Assembly (NCBI GenBank): GCA_025617745.1
Contig: CM046855.1
Location: 42,107,663 to 42,171,662 of the forward strand
Length of the DNA stretch: 64,000 nt
Reading direction: 5' to 3'
Source of the DNA: Heliocidaris erythrogramma
Taxonomy: Eukaryota > Echinodermata > Echinoidea > Camarodonta > Echinometridae
The notes below the pieces were generated by a model. That model saw nothing but the letters and a program-made list of their open reading frames with translations, was not told where the DNA came from and ran no database searches. The number at the start of each line of letters is the position of its first letter. Positions within the stretch are counted from its first letter, which is position 1. Below are positions 46,491 to 57,318 of this stretch, piece by piece. The translations under genes were made by a program, and so were the position numbers.

Positions 46491-46752
46491 CTATGAACAC
46501 GATGACAAAGAGAGCGGACAAAATATACAGCTCCTCTTTGTACCCTCCACAATTGCTCTGGTAGACAAAAGAACATCCCTTCATTGCTATTATGTAAAAT
46601 AAGTAGAACAGGTGAATATGCATGTGACACCTGTTCTACATTCTTTTACATAATAGAAATCAAGGGATGTTCTTTTGTCTACCAGAGGAATTGTGGAAGG
46701 TACTATGAGGAGTTGTATATTTTGTCCGCTTCTTTGTTCGCCATGTTCATAG
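46491..46752. mobile_element. Long hairpin (about 120-bp arms)
   Basis: CTATGAACACGATGACAAAG, GCGGACAAAATATACA, GGTAGACAAAAGAACATCCC and GAACAGGTG on the left pair with CACCTGTTC, GGGATGTTCTTTTGTCTACC, TGTATATTTTGTCCGC and GTTCATAG on the right, with a loop of about 13 bases. Confidence 0.9.
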
Positions 46753-46899
46753 TGATGTCCTTGTATACTACCCGTTGAACAACCCAAGGTCAAGGCGACC
46801 CAACATGTGTGTGACCCGAAAAAATTATACAATTTCGCTTTTTAATACAGATCACTGAATCAAGAGCGGCCTATAAAGCTTTGCATCATTTTATACTGG

Positions 46900-47045
46900 T
46901 GTTAAAGCACTTCTGGTCTGGACCTGAAACACCTCCAGGAGCACCCTAACTCTGTAGAGTGTCCTAATTTTGTTTAAAAATCCATTTGGGAGTTAGGGTG
47001 CCTCCAGTCTGGACATAAAGCCCCCTAACTCCAGTATAAATGAGG
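46900..47045. repeat. Inverted repeat around CACCCTAACTC
   Basis: TTAAAGCACTTCTGGTCTGG and GCACCCTAACTC pair imperfectly with GAGTTAGGGTGC, CCAGTCTGGA and GAGGTTAAAG. It is a short MITE-like element. Confidence 0.6.
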
Positions 47046-48450
47046 TTAAAGTGTTTGTCATCTGTGTCTATGCTGACATAACATTTTGAGAATGATTCTT
47101 GATAATGAGGGACCTGCTAAGGAGGGGAGTAATCTGTCATGTTTTCAGTTGATCTAGCAAACAAGACTAAAGTGATATGCTGCCCTCTGTTGACAAGCTT
47201 TATACAACAAGCTGCACCTTCTCAATCTGCATCTTTTCTTTCTGTTTAGCTTTCCTTATTTTACAAAATACTCCTATTTTGAATCAAGTTAATTATTCAT
47301 ATATTTGTTAGTACATGCAATTTTTCAGGAAAGAGGGATCAACTTGGGATTGAAGTGTATAAACTAGAATTAATCCAACTCTAACAAATTCCCTAACCAG
47401 TAGTGTAGGCCTCAGCTCACTATGCATTTTTACATCACTACTGAAGTACATGAACCTCAGATTTGCAACAGATTGTGTAAGCCTTGGAGAAAGATCTGAA
47501 CACAAATTATATAAGGAACATTTAAATTTATTGGGCTATGATGTAAAACCAATCCAAATTATAATGGACAGCAGTTAAATATTTCTGAATTAATTGAAAA
47601 CTAGGTTATTATTGCCATTATGGTATATGTGCATTTTACCAAGTTATTGTAGAAAACCAAAAAATATGGATTATTTCCTGTTTTTTGTGATATAACTAAG
47701 ATCTTTAAGTTGTATTCTGAACTTTGAAATGCATTTGATAGAGAATTACATGTAGTGGAAAGGGGGTAATTAAATAATGAATACAGGGGAAAACATGGAA
47801 GGAGATGAATATTTAATCGAATAGAGACAAGACAGAGGAAGAAAGAGAGAGAAGAACTGAGACAGAAGGAGGTAGATAGATTGATATGAAGATAGAGAGA
47901 GATGGAAAGAGATAAAGATGCCTTATGACGCTATACTTAAGGGAGTGGTCCTGCTTGAAGGCCTACAAAAGTAAGATCTTCACCCATGGTAGATATGCGT
48001 TTAATCCACCTTACCTGGGAAATGCCCTTATTTCATCTCAACCTATGGCTGAAGCCAAGTATAGTAAACCTGTATGCAAAGACCCCTCAAGTGAGACAAG
48101 AGACAAGTAGTCTTTATGCGGTGATGGTCTATATGTGGTGATGGTCTTTATGTGCAGGTTCCTTTAGTACATGTTTCAATGGGAACCACTGTTCAAGGGA
48201 AACAGAAATAATGGTCTCTATAGACAGGTGGTCATTAAAGCAGATTTGACTATACAACCCAGAGTACTGTAGAGCTACAAATTTTCGCATACATGAAATT
48301 TTTGCAAGTTTGTGAGTAGTTAAAGGGCAATCCAACCTTGGGAATAAGATGATTTTTGTGAAAGCAGAAAAATAAAACCAGGATGGTGAAAGTTTGAAAG
48401 AAATATCATATTTGGCAATTTGGTGAGTTGATTGTGGACAACTCTCCCGT
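47046..48450. other. AT-rich DNA with GA-rich patch
   Basis: A GA-rich patch lies at 47820-47920. A direct repeat GGTGATGGTCT..ATGT lies near 48120-48150. No supported gene was seen. Confidence 0.35.
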
Positions 48451-48451
48451 T

Positions 48452-48454
<3 letters not shown>

Positions 48455-48484
<30 letters not shown>
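48455..48484. repeat. (GA)n microsatellite
   Basis: About 13 GA units immediately precede the GACCCCGTTCTCATTAC repeat. Confidence 0.9.
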
Positions 48485-48680
48485 CCCCGTTCTCATTACG
48501 AAGGATAGCGCGATCTAGTGCATGCTAGATTGCGCCACCTCTAAGGTGAGAACACGGCGACGTCGTTTGGGCGGTCCACGGCGATCCACGGCGATCCGGT
48601 CACGGTCACGGTCACGGTCACGGTCTTACACACCGTTCTCCCAACGCACGTGCAATCGTCGTCTGATTCAGTTAATGGTG
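48483..48680. mobile_element. GACCCCGTTCTCATTA repeat, partial copy, with CGGTCA hexamer array
   Basis: It starts GACCCCGTTCTCATTAC like the element at 49497. TCCACGGCGATCCACGG is shared with it. An internal (CGGTCA)n tract, about five units, runs 48597-48626. GC content is well above the surroundings. A matching right end was not found. Confidence 0.55.
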
Positions 48681-48916
48681 AGGCAAAGCATGCAGGCCAG
48701 TGGGGTTTGGTCGTTCAGGAGATCGTGAACCTGCTGTAAACGCGACGTCGCGAAAATCCAATCGATTGGTTGGGACGGGGGACAGCCTCCGGTGGGAAGC
48801 GGGGAAAAAGCCTATGTGGGACATTGAACCCTCTGCAAAGTCGATTGGGGTGTGCTCGGGAGTCCCGCATCGCCTCACATTATTGATATATGGGATGACA
48901 GGATTGGCCTTGTTAC

Positions 48917-49115
48917 TGTAAAACCCCAAACTTTTGCTTGCATTAAATATGCATGAATTTAGCGTGTGTGGTTTTAAAGGTTCGTGAGAGATTTATGCTA
49001 TGAAATAACTGAATCCTAACTGACGCAACACTAAATTTTTGCATTTCACAAAGTTTCTTGCTGTGAAAATGGCTGTTGTTTACAAATCATGAAAGTTTCT
49101 GGTCTTACCGTATTC
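48917..49115. mobile_element. TACTGTAAAA-family MITE, worn copy
   Basis: It begins TTACTGTAAAACCCCAAAC and ends CTGGTCTTACCGTA; the left end is good and the right end diverged. TTTTGCATTTCACAAAG and CATGAAAGTTT are shared in style with 53434. Confidence 0.5.
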
Positions 49116-49495
49116 CCCATCATGGCAGTAGTTTCGCTCTACGCTTGCAAGGCATTCTGTAATACCTCGACCCAGCTTGAGAGCAATGTAAACGCAGTTG
49201 GGTTAGGGAAAGTCAAACTTGCTGTAAAGTACCATTAATTAGCTCTGCTGCAATGGACTTACAGTACAGTAATACCAGTATAAAAGTATTATGAACAAGA
49301 GTGGTGAGCGATTCAGATGTGGAAGAAAAAGAAAGAAAGAAAGATGCATGTAGTCCTGGAAAGCTTGGGTTCTGGGAGAAAAATTTGTGAAAATTACTGA
49401 AATAGCCTTAAGGCAATTACACAAGATCTGAACCATTAGCATCCTGGTAATGTGGATAGGGATGTAGATTTTCACAACACATTTTACATTGATCG
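49116..49495. other. Unassigned DNA
   Basis: No gene or repeat was recognised. Confidence 0.3.
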
Positions 49496-49496
49496 T

Positions 49497-49746
49497 TGAC
49501 CCTGTTCTCATTACTGAGATAGCATGTGTAGCAATGTCATTTCGGTGTGTGATCCATGGAGGTGCACGGCGATCCAAAACGGCCGGACTGCTGGACCACC
49601 TCTAGAGGGTGCTCCACGAGTGATACATGTAGCACGCTCTAGAGCGCTCCAAGTCTCATTTTGCCAGTGGACCTCCCTGGTGCGCTCCATGGGTCACCCC
49701 ACGTTGACGCGATCCACTGAAAAATCTTGTAATGAGAACGGGGTCC
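49497..49746. mobile_element. MITE with GACCC.GTTCTCATTA ends, complete copy
   Basis: GACCCTGTTCTCATTAC at the left and GTAATGAGAACGGGGTCC at the right are inverted. The interior is GC-rich with several inverted GCGCTCCA and TGGAGG.GC blocks. Confidence 0.75.
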
Positions 49747-49849
49747 TTTTCTATCTGTATCTCCTGGATTAAAGTAGATCTGCAGAAAAATTGAGGGTGA
49801 TGTCCTGTAATTAGTATGCTCTTAATTCTTGGATTAGACCCTGCTATAA

Positions 49850-49916
49850 AATCTCCCTGGAATAGACTCTGCTATAAAATTGGAAGAGATCCTGCTATAA
49901 AATTGGAAGAGATCCT
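49850..49916. repeat. Short tandem repeat, about 25 bp
   Basis: CCTGCTATAAAATTGGAAGA is repeated directly, with a diverged first unit. Confidence 0.75.
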
Positions 49917-50069
49917 CTTGTCTGTTCCGTTCGTTCGCATGATGTGGACTTGGTGAAATAACCTTGGAATTGTTAATTGTGTGTGCAAATCTTATACGCA
50001 GCAGCAGCATAACTTGGTGTCCCTCCGCTTTGGAAATCTGGTGGTTCTTTTGAAGTTGATGGAGGGTGT

Positions 50070-50460
50070 GCTTAAAGATAAATGGAGTTCTGGTCATGCG
50101 ATTACATTGTGAAAGAGACTGTCTGAAAGCAATTGGGAAAGGTTGGTCGTGTCTACATAAGAATTGCTGTATACTGTGAGGTTTCAGAATTATTAGAATG
50201 AAAAGAAATTGACCCAATCTTGCTGTAAAGCACATGCACTGCACACAGAAATGGGTGTATGGGACTGCACACACATGTGGCGTGAATGTTCGGCCCGAAC
50301 ACTTTAGCTATTTCTTGTCATATATTGAATATGAGGGCGTTCGCGAAGCAATCCTTTCCAGGGGACATTTCTACTATGATGTTCTTGCAAACTGACATAA
50401 AAAGAATGAGAAAGCTTCCAATTTAATTTCTCTTTTTCCCAGAACTCAACCTTCTCTTTA
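50070..50460. mobile_element. Dispersed repeat with TTCGGCCCGAAC palindrome, copy 2
   Basis: GAGTTCTGGTCATGCGATTA starts it; TGTTCGGCCCGAACA lies at about 50288, and CCCAGAACTCAA ends it, so the ends are GAGTTCTGG and CCAGAACTC inverted. The 146-codon minus-strand open frame across it is not a gene; its MCAVPYTHF stretch also appears at 61243 because the repeat does. Confidence 0.8.
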
Positions 50461-50464
50461 TAAA

Positions 50465-51480
50465 GTCCACCCTTGTTGATTGTTTACCCATAAAGGATGT
50501 CAAAGTCCATGTAAGAATCCACAATTATGTGTCTTTTAAAGAATTTGCAATAAACAATAAAAGCTCTGTTCACAAACTGAAAAGTTGCATAATAGGAGCA
50601 CTGATTTTATGAGCACCCATTCACAAACCTCGCCCAGGGGAAAAAGACAGTATTGCTTCTTTTTTGCTGCGACACGTTATTCTTTAAATGGTTTACTGCA
50701 TCACATCTTCACAAGGCTTTATAAAAAAAAATGTACTGATTTTTTCTCCTTTGTGCTGGTGGACATAGTCCAATATGAAAATTATGTTGGAAGATATTGG
50801 TTTGCATAGTGGCAATGATTTATATTACCCCCAGTGTGCTGTCTTGCTTCCCCCAACCCACCCTCGTGTTGTAATCTTGAAAAGTAGGAATTGGAATGGA
50901 AGGATGCAATTTCCTCCTTGCTTTTTCAATTCTGACTTCTTTTTAGGCTGCAATATCCTTTGTATCTAGTGGAGAAATCTGAAAAAGAGTATTCACTGAA
51001 TGCCATTTGCTCTAATTTGCCTTCTTCCGTCTCCTCTCCGCTTTGAAATTGTGAATTTGTGTGGTAATTCTGGAGCTTCTCATTAAGACTATTCCATATT
51101 TTAACTGTCGGTGACCTAAATCCAGTGTCTCATTTTCATTCATTAATGCAGCAGATTTCATGGCAATTAAGATAGAAATGTGATCAGCTAGATGTGTGAC
51201 ATTTAGCTGAATGTGTAATCACTGAGATTATACGATGGTGACAAAGTGAAAATTTTGCCAACTGCAAGTGAGGATATGAAAAAAATGTTGGCCATTTGTG
51301 TAACATTGACTATTTGCTTTCTGAATATTGGACAGTAGGCCTATGTATTACTTTTGAAAATGGAAAGGGTGCTAAAAGAAAATTGTCATCCTATTTGTTT
51401 GTTTTTGTTTACTTTTTTTTTCTTTCAGAAAAATGAGTTTCCAATAAAAATGTTCATCAACAGCAATTTTGCTGTTACTA
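50465..51480. other. AT-rich DNA, nothing recognised
   Basis: About 1 kb has no gene or clear repeat. Confidence 0.3.
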
Positions 51481-51484
51481 TCAT

Positions 51485-51881
51485 TAATTTCATTATTATA
51501 ATAAGTTTGTTTTTGTTATTATTTGTTCATTATTATTATAATTATTAGTTTTTGTTATTATTACCATTGTTATTGCTGCTGATGTTATTGTCGTTATACC
51601 CCCGCCAAACAAAGTTTGATTGGGTATATAGGGTGGGTGGGCAAATCTTGCGCATGGAACTGCTTCCTCATTTTTCGAGCAATGCTTGTGAAATTCGCCA
51701 CACACATTGGTCTTGGGATGAAGATGTGCAAGACATATTTTTTTGATGTGTCAAAAACTGCATTGCCTGCAGTAATTCTTTGTGTGATTGGCAGTTAGCG
51801 AAACTCTGCAAATTTTTTCCATGATTATTTTGGTACAAGATCTGCGAGCCAATCCCATCCATTCATTTCGCTTTTTTAAAA
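51485..51881. repeat. ATT-rich microsatellite followed by unassigned DNA
   Basis: TTATTATTATTGTT-like imperfect triplets occupy 51490-51595, followed by CCCCGCCAAACAAAGTTTG, a motif that looks like the start of another dispersed repeat. No gene was seen. Confidence 0.5.
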
Positions 51882-53096
51882 TACCGTATTCACCGGCCGA
51901 AAGGCCGCAGCGCCGGATAGGCCCCACCCCAACTTTGACAACTCATTTGAAAAAAAAAAATATGGGGAAAAATCAAAAGCATAAGAAATTTTGCCCCCCA
52001 AATATCATGCAACGAAAAAATAAGGGCCAAACTTTTTATTGTATTGACTATTTGAAGACAATTATTCCTAGATGTCTTTGCTTTTTATGTCGTTAAGAAT
52101 TTAAAAGTTGAACTTTAGTTGAACTGAAGAGAATCTGACGAAGCGTAGTACTACTACTAGTACGAGTAGTACTCGCAAACACGTACATCTTTGTAGACTA
52201 ACGTTAGTACTATAAAGTGTACGGCACATGCCGTCTCCCTAAAAAAAAGTTCGACAACAAATAGGACTATCAACCGTGATTGCAACTCGCAAATTGAGGC
52301 ACAATCACAAATGAAATTGGAAAGGAAATGTTTCCACCACTCTAAAAAATCGTGAAGAGATATCTTACATAGGTGCATATTCCATCAAATGTTCCCTATG
52401 TGACATCCAAAGACAGAAAAATACATAATACAGCATGATGGTTTCGAAGAGGAAATTGAAAACGTTGTCACGACGATTTGCAAGCTGAAACATGTGCTTG
52501 CCATGACCAAAGATCGTGAAAAGAAAGATAGGACACTCTCCCGATACAAAATACACACATCTCCGTGAAGGATCTGCAAGGATACAACCGCGCTGAAATA
52601 GCGCGGAGGTTGAGGGGGTGCCATCGATCTCAACACATACAAAGGGTGTGCTCAAAAGACAAATTAAAACTTACAAAGCGCCTACGTACCCATTACAATA
52701 GCTCACAGAACAGAAAACATCTACCGGGGTGGCTGATTTCAGCACTTTACTCGAGCTCAATAGAGAGCTTCGTACGAGTGCTCTGTCAACCTCGGAAGAC
52801 CATACGAGGCTGTGTTTGTAACTATATTGATAAGATATGTAGTTATTAGTTCTGAATTATATTTATTACTGAAAATATTTCAGTACTTGAAAGATATTAG
52901 ATCTACATCGTTGGAGATAGAGCACAGGCTTACTGTAGTGTTACTGTTAGATCTAACGTTTGTCCCGTCCATTCCAATACGTGTGGTGATTTTGGAGGCG
53001 GTTCATTTTTGTCTGTTGCGGCCCATAGGCCGCACCCCGACTTTGGGATCATATTTTGAGTGAAAATACCGCGGCCTTTCCGCCGGCGAATACGGT
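51882..53096. mobile_element. About 1.2-kb element with TACCGTATTC.CCGGC inverted ends
   Basis: TACCGTATTCACCGGCCG at the left is inverted at the right as CGCCGGCGAATACGGTA. Inner blocks GGCCGCA..GCCCCACCCCAACTTTG and GGCCGCACCCCGACTTTGGG are direct rather than inverted. The interior (52130-52850) has short frames on both strands but nothing I can recognise as a transposase, so it is probably non-autonomous. Confidence 0.65.
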
Positions 53097-53099
53097 ACA

Positions 53100-53430
53100 G
53101 CCTTTATTTGTTGGGAAATGAACCAAGATGTATAATAGATATAACATGGAAAAAGACAAGAAAATTTATACTAGTTTCAAAGTTTATGTTGATATGATAT
53201 TCAGATGTAGAAATAGGGTTAGCAGTTCACATATTTTGGCTAGTGATGAAAAATTGCTCCATTTTACTACAAAGTAATATTTTACATTTATAGAGTGCAG
53301 CTCTCCATACATTTCAATGTTCTTTGACAGTACTGTAGCCAAGAAACACAAAAAGTTAATAAAATATTTCTCAAAAATTTCATTCTTGAAAATGGCTATA
53401 GACATTTGCCAAATGAACAGAAAAACTTCA
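53100..53430. other. Unassigned DNA
   Basis: No gene. The 247-codon minus-strand open frame 53184-53927 spans this, a TACTGTAAA MITE and a family A MITE, so it is a chance frame. Confidence 0.4.
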
Positions 53431-53433
53431 ACT

Positions 53434-53628
53434 TTGACTACTGTAAACCAGAAACTTTCACGAATTGGTAATGACAGCCAGTTTTGGAGCAAAAAACTTT
53501 CGCGAATTGCAATAATTTTATGTTTTTTCAATTGAGATTTTATTATTTCATGGCATGAAACTTTCGCGAATATGTACCGTGAAATTCCTGAAAGTTTCAT
53601 GCATGCAAAAATTCTATTTTTACAGTAT
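53434..53628. mobile_element. TACTGTAAA-TIR MITE, copy
   Basis: It begins TACTGTAAACCAGAAACTTT and ends ATTTTTACAGTA. AAACTTTCGCGAAT occurs in both arms, and CATGAAACTTTC pairs with GAAAGTTTCATG. Confidence 0.75.
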
Positions 53629-53781
53629 TTAAAAAAAAAACTATTTTCAGAGGTCTCAGAGGTCTTGGTCGAATATCTTGGGCTCATTCTTGCTAGGGAT
53701 AGTGGAGAAGCAGTTGCCTGATGCGGGCTATGGTGCCAATTGCTATTGTCAATATAACACTGACTGAATTCCTGCAGACCT

Positions 53782-53919
53782 GGGGAGCGTTTCATCAGGT
53801 GTTTTGTCAGTGATTTTTGCCGACAACTGTTATAAGCTACTGAAATCCTTGCATCTGATTGGCTGAGAGCAAATTTGTGAGTAAAAATCACTGACAAAAC
53901 ACTTGTTGAAACGCTCCCC
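53782..53919. mobile_element. MITE family A, copy 4
   Basis: The ends GGGGAGCGTTTCATCAGG and TTGTTGAAACGCTCCCC and the core TGCATCTGATTGGCTGAGAG show it is in the opposite orientation to copies 1-3. Confidence 0.9.
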
Positions 53920-54000
53920 TGGACCAAACACTATACCTAACGCTAAACCCGAACCCTAACCCTTACCTAAAACCCAGTTGCAAACCTATCTCTAACCCTA
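53920..54000. repeat. Telomere-like, degenerate CCTAAC repeat in a dispersed element
   Basis: GGACCAAACACTATACCTAA is followed by worn CCCTAACCC units and TTGCAAACC. This is the same layout as 16148 and, inverted, 22815. Confidence 0.7.
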
Positions 54001-54279
54001 TATATCTTTGATGAAATAAACCCCCCAGAACCAGCGTCGGAAATACACGGGGCGACGGGCGATTTTGCCCTCATTGGCCTCCAAATCGCCCCGATAAATG
54101 CTGGAAAGCCTGTATTTGGGGGCGACCATTTTCCCTTTTATCTCGTTGACACAGACTCGGTACATCGCGAATGTGTAGCATGTGAGTGCCAGACCAAATG
54201 ACAACAATTATGCAATGCATAGCCAGATAGCTTGCGGGATATCGATATGGAAACTGAAGAGAGCGTTTTTTTTTCTTTT

Positions 54280-54480
54280 TTCTGTTAAAAGATTAACATT
54301 ACAGAATTATTTTGTCCCATTTCATTTTGTAACAAACATCATTCTGTTACAAAACAAACATGACAAAATATATTTTGTTCATTTCTATTTTGTAACAAAA
54401 ATCATAATGTTATGTTAATGTAATGTAATGTTAATGTAATGTTAATTTTGTAACAGAATATTTTTTTGTTATAAAATTAC
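54280..54480. repeat. TTTTGTAACA-rich direct and inverted motifs
   Basis: TTTTGTAACAAA.ATCAT occurs several times in both orientations, with an (ATGTTA)-type tract at about 54408-54445. Confidence 0.65.
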
Positions 54481-54497
54481 CTTTTTAAATTCATTTT

Positions 54498-54683
54498 AAA
54501 GAAAACAAAGCAATGTAGGGGGTAGACTGTTCTCTTGTGTGCTTTATTTAGGTGTTCTCAAAACTTGTTTTTGTTACAAAATGAATTGCTGTTCAATAAT
54601 TTTGTAACAAAAACGAGTTTTGACGACACCTAAATAAAACACACAAGAGAACAGTCTACCCCCTACATTGCTTTGTTTTCTTT
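54498..54683. mobile_element. Near-perfect hairpin, 85-bp arms
   Basis: The left arm 54498-54582 (AAAGAAAACAAAGCAATGTA ... GTTACAAAAT) is almost exactly inverted in 54599-54683 (ATTTTGTAAC ... TACATTGCTTTGTTTTCTTT). The loop is 16 bases. The few mismatches suggest recent formation or gene conversion. Confidence 0.95.
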
Positions 54684-54889
54684 AACTCCACCTTTTCCTT
54701 TTGTTACAATCATACATGTAGCCAGGCTTTTATACTTTTTCAGAGAGATAGGACTCTCCCCTTGGTCAATACTCATTTGTCGTTATTTTCTGAAAGAAGA
54801 CCGTTTCCCTACGTATCCTCTTCCTTGGAGTCCCTAGTGGTATCTCACAATTCTTTTTTTTTCTCTGAAACCCAACATAGATAGAAGGG

Positions 54890-54985
54890 GAAGGTTGAGA
54901 TTGGGGAAGATAGAGAGACAGACGGAGAGAGAAAAAAAAGGAGGGAGAGAGAGAGCGAGAGCGAGCGAGAGCGAGCGAGCAACCC
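54890..54985. repeat. GA/GCGA-rich tract
   Basis: GAGAGAGAGCGAGAGCGAGC runs lie here, at the upstream edge of the less repetitive stretch before the 56839 exon. Confidence 0.85.
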
Positions 54986-55019
54986 AGGGGGGAAAAAATC
55001 AATATCTCCTTTGTATCTC

Positions 55020-56838
55020 CTTCCAAGGTGTAAACGTTGGACCCTGTGTGTAAGGTGAAGTATGGATTGCACCACCAGGCCCGTTTGACGTCAGCACCGA
55101 ACCCAGGGGGGCAACTCTGTGACCCTGGGTTGCTAACTAAATCACAATCCTCATGCTTTATTGCAGCTCAACTTGTTACTGTGTTTTAAATCAACTTCTA
55201 ATTCTGCTCCTGTCGGATTAATCCTTAATGCTGTTTCCTTTACATACAAGCGAGATGAAAGTGAGCTGAACGTAAATAGATCAGAGTGTTAGTGTGTGTA
55301 GATTGAGCAACTCCTGCATCTTCCTGTTGTTTTGTATGCAGAAGAAGTCCTCTTGTTCTATTCATAACTTCTAAGACATTGACTGGGAGCTATACTGCCT
55401 TACTGTACTATATCCAAGTCAATAAGACCAGGAAGGCTGTGAACTATCGTTGTAGAGAAGCAACAGTCGGTTATAATAGCACACACACCCACCAGTTTGT
55501 GTATAAGTCGTGTGTGATATCTGTGTGTGTGCCTGTATGTGTTGGACAAATGGACAAATATTGTATGCATTGTAGTCGGAGGATAAATAATATTGGCCGT
55601 GTTAGTAATTACCATGTTTGGTATCAACGCAAGCTGTATCACTGACTGTCGTGCAGTGAAGGAAGATAAGGAGATCAATGGGAGGGAGACTCCAGGAGAT
55701 TTCTAAATCTACCTCAACGTAGGTATCATCATAGTGTCTTGTGGTGTAATCGCCTTGGTGTGAAGGAATGATTTCATAACCTGCATCAATATTTTCTGCA
55801 CGCTCACCACATTGCATGCTTATGATGCTGATCACACCCTAATCGGTCGAGAGCTGACATGCAAGGCAAGATGTGAACGTCGATCATCAACGACAAGATA
55901 GTGATCTGATCGATGAGGGGCATCTTAATCTTACTCTAAGCTGCAGCTGCAAAACCTTTTGTCCTTTTAAACTGTTCACCTGCCTCAGATGCATGCTTTT
56001 ATTTCTGGCCTTGCCACCTCTTTATTGAAAATTTTTATCAAAATCTATCTCTTGGATAAGACGTGTGCATCCGGACGCCTCATTGCCATTGAGTATTCAA
56101 ATCTCACCTTGGCTTAGAAAATCTTCTCTCTCTGCCTTTCAGGAGGATAAACTCTTGCAATCGTTTAAAATCTAGATATCAATAGAGCATCCTCTTGTGC
56201 GTTATATTTTATATTGTGTCAAGCCGAGCAAGGGAGGCAGCACATCTTTTGGTGTGAGATTGGGTGAAGGCTCCATCTATGCGGTCAGGTAACCACGGAA
56301 ACGATTCCGAAGGGAGGGATGGTGCCAGTTTCACAACCCTTGTACTACAGTTGTGGTTTGCCTGAAGAGGTTCTATACAGACAAGAAGCGTTCACACGAG
56401 TCATGCAACAGCTCTCTTAAAGTGTGGATATACCCTCGCATGCTTATGACGCAGACAAGCAGATCCTATAACTCTGAGCTGCTGTGAGGTCACTTCGAAG
56501 GGAGTCCTAGTCTGTGGATTGTCATTCAGAGCAGTCCTGGACAAGACCTGGTTAACCCCGCCAGCACTTTGCTGGTACTACCTTCATGTGTGAAGCATAT
56601 CATATTACATCTAGACATCCCTTTCCACATGCATGTACGCATACAAGAATCAATACAACCCTTTGCATGTCAGGCATTATCTTTCCATTTACGAGCTGTA
56701 AACAGTCAACTCAGCTAGGGTGGAAGGAGATAAGCAGTAAACGATACTTCTCATCGCCAGCCAACATATCACAGCTATCCCGGGGAGCCTTTTTCCGCAT
56801 CCATGATTGTGCTGCTGTGACGTTTTGTTTGGACTATC
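55020..56838 (+). promoter_or_regulatory. Probable promoter and 5' leader region of the short first exon
   Basis: This 1.8-kb stretch is almost free of the MITE and tandem repeats that fill the rest of the window and has more mixed base composition. It ends at the ATG of the 56839 exon. Multiple ATGs and stops in all frames argue against it being coding. A GA/GCGAGC-rich tract (54890-54985) lies at its upstream edge. No clear TATA or initiator was identified, so the start of transcription is unknown. The regulatory role is inferred from position only. Confidence 0.3.
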
Positions 56839-56982
56839 ATGAAGGATCTTACCATGATGGAAGGGTCCGATAATTCAGGAGGGTTACTTACGGAGTCGGA
56901 CAGTGACGATTCCTTACTGGACGAGTGTTCCAGGATCTGCATGTGTGACAAATGTGTTCCCAAATTACCCACCCGAGGTCCG
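56839..56982 (+). CDS. Short alternative first coding exon, acidic and Cys-containing
   Basis: The ATG at 56839 has an in-frame TGA upstream at 56818 and opens 48 codons that run into a CCG|GTAAGC donor at 56983, leaving phase 0. The large exon ending at 24783 leaves the same phase, so either could join the same downstream exon. The peptide has an acidic stretch TESDSDDSLLDE at residues 18-29, then a Cys cluster C30-x3-C34-x-C36-x2-C39 that could be lipid-modified or bind metal, and ends KLPTRGP. The acidic run recalls the DSEDDL region just before the calmodulin-binding segment of vertebrate ITPKA, but it is short and low in complexity. The DNA around it is less repetitive than the rest of the window, as expected for a promoter and leader. 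It could instead begin an unrelated gene. Transcript data would settle which. Confidence 0.55.
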
Positions 56983-56998
56983 GTAAGCATGAACAGCC

Positions 56999-57020
56999 AC
57001 CCCCCCCCCCCCCCCCCCTC
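56999..57020. repeat. C-run just inside the intron
   Basis: About 18 C residues lie 17 bases past the GTAAGC donor at 56983. Confidence 0.9.
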
Positions 57021-57318
57021 CTCCATCTTCTCTCAACTTCCAATCTCAATGCTTGTAACTTCAGTACTGTATAAGCCAATATTTTTGCTTATAGATATTT
57101 TCATGGATTACCTTTTAAAAAAGTTGTTTTCACGTTATCTAACTCAGGCTACTTTATATCCAGGCATGCATTTAAATTTGCTTCCCAACAGCAATTTGCC
57201 AAATGAGTAAAAATAAAACCCTTCCAAAAATAATGGCTCATGCAGTTTATTTTTCTTGGATTTTTTAAATGATTGTTCAAATAATGGCATGAGTTATAAT
57301 AATATGAAGTCATTCGTT
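57021..57318. other. Unassigned intronic DNA
   Basis: No feature was recognised. Confidence 0.3.

Noticed and set aside
49834..50274. 146-codon minus-strand frame sharing MCAVPYTHF with 61243
   Set aside because: The shared peptide reflects a shared non-coding repeat, and the frames diverge immediately after it.
53184..53927. 247-codon minus-strand open frame, the second longest in the window
   Set aside because: It crosses a family A MITE and a TACTGTAAA MITE, starts inside repeat sequence and has no recognisable domain.
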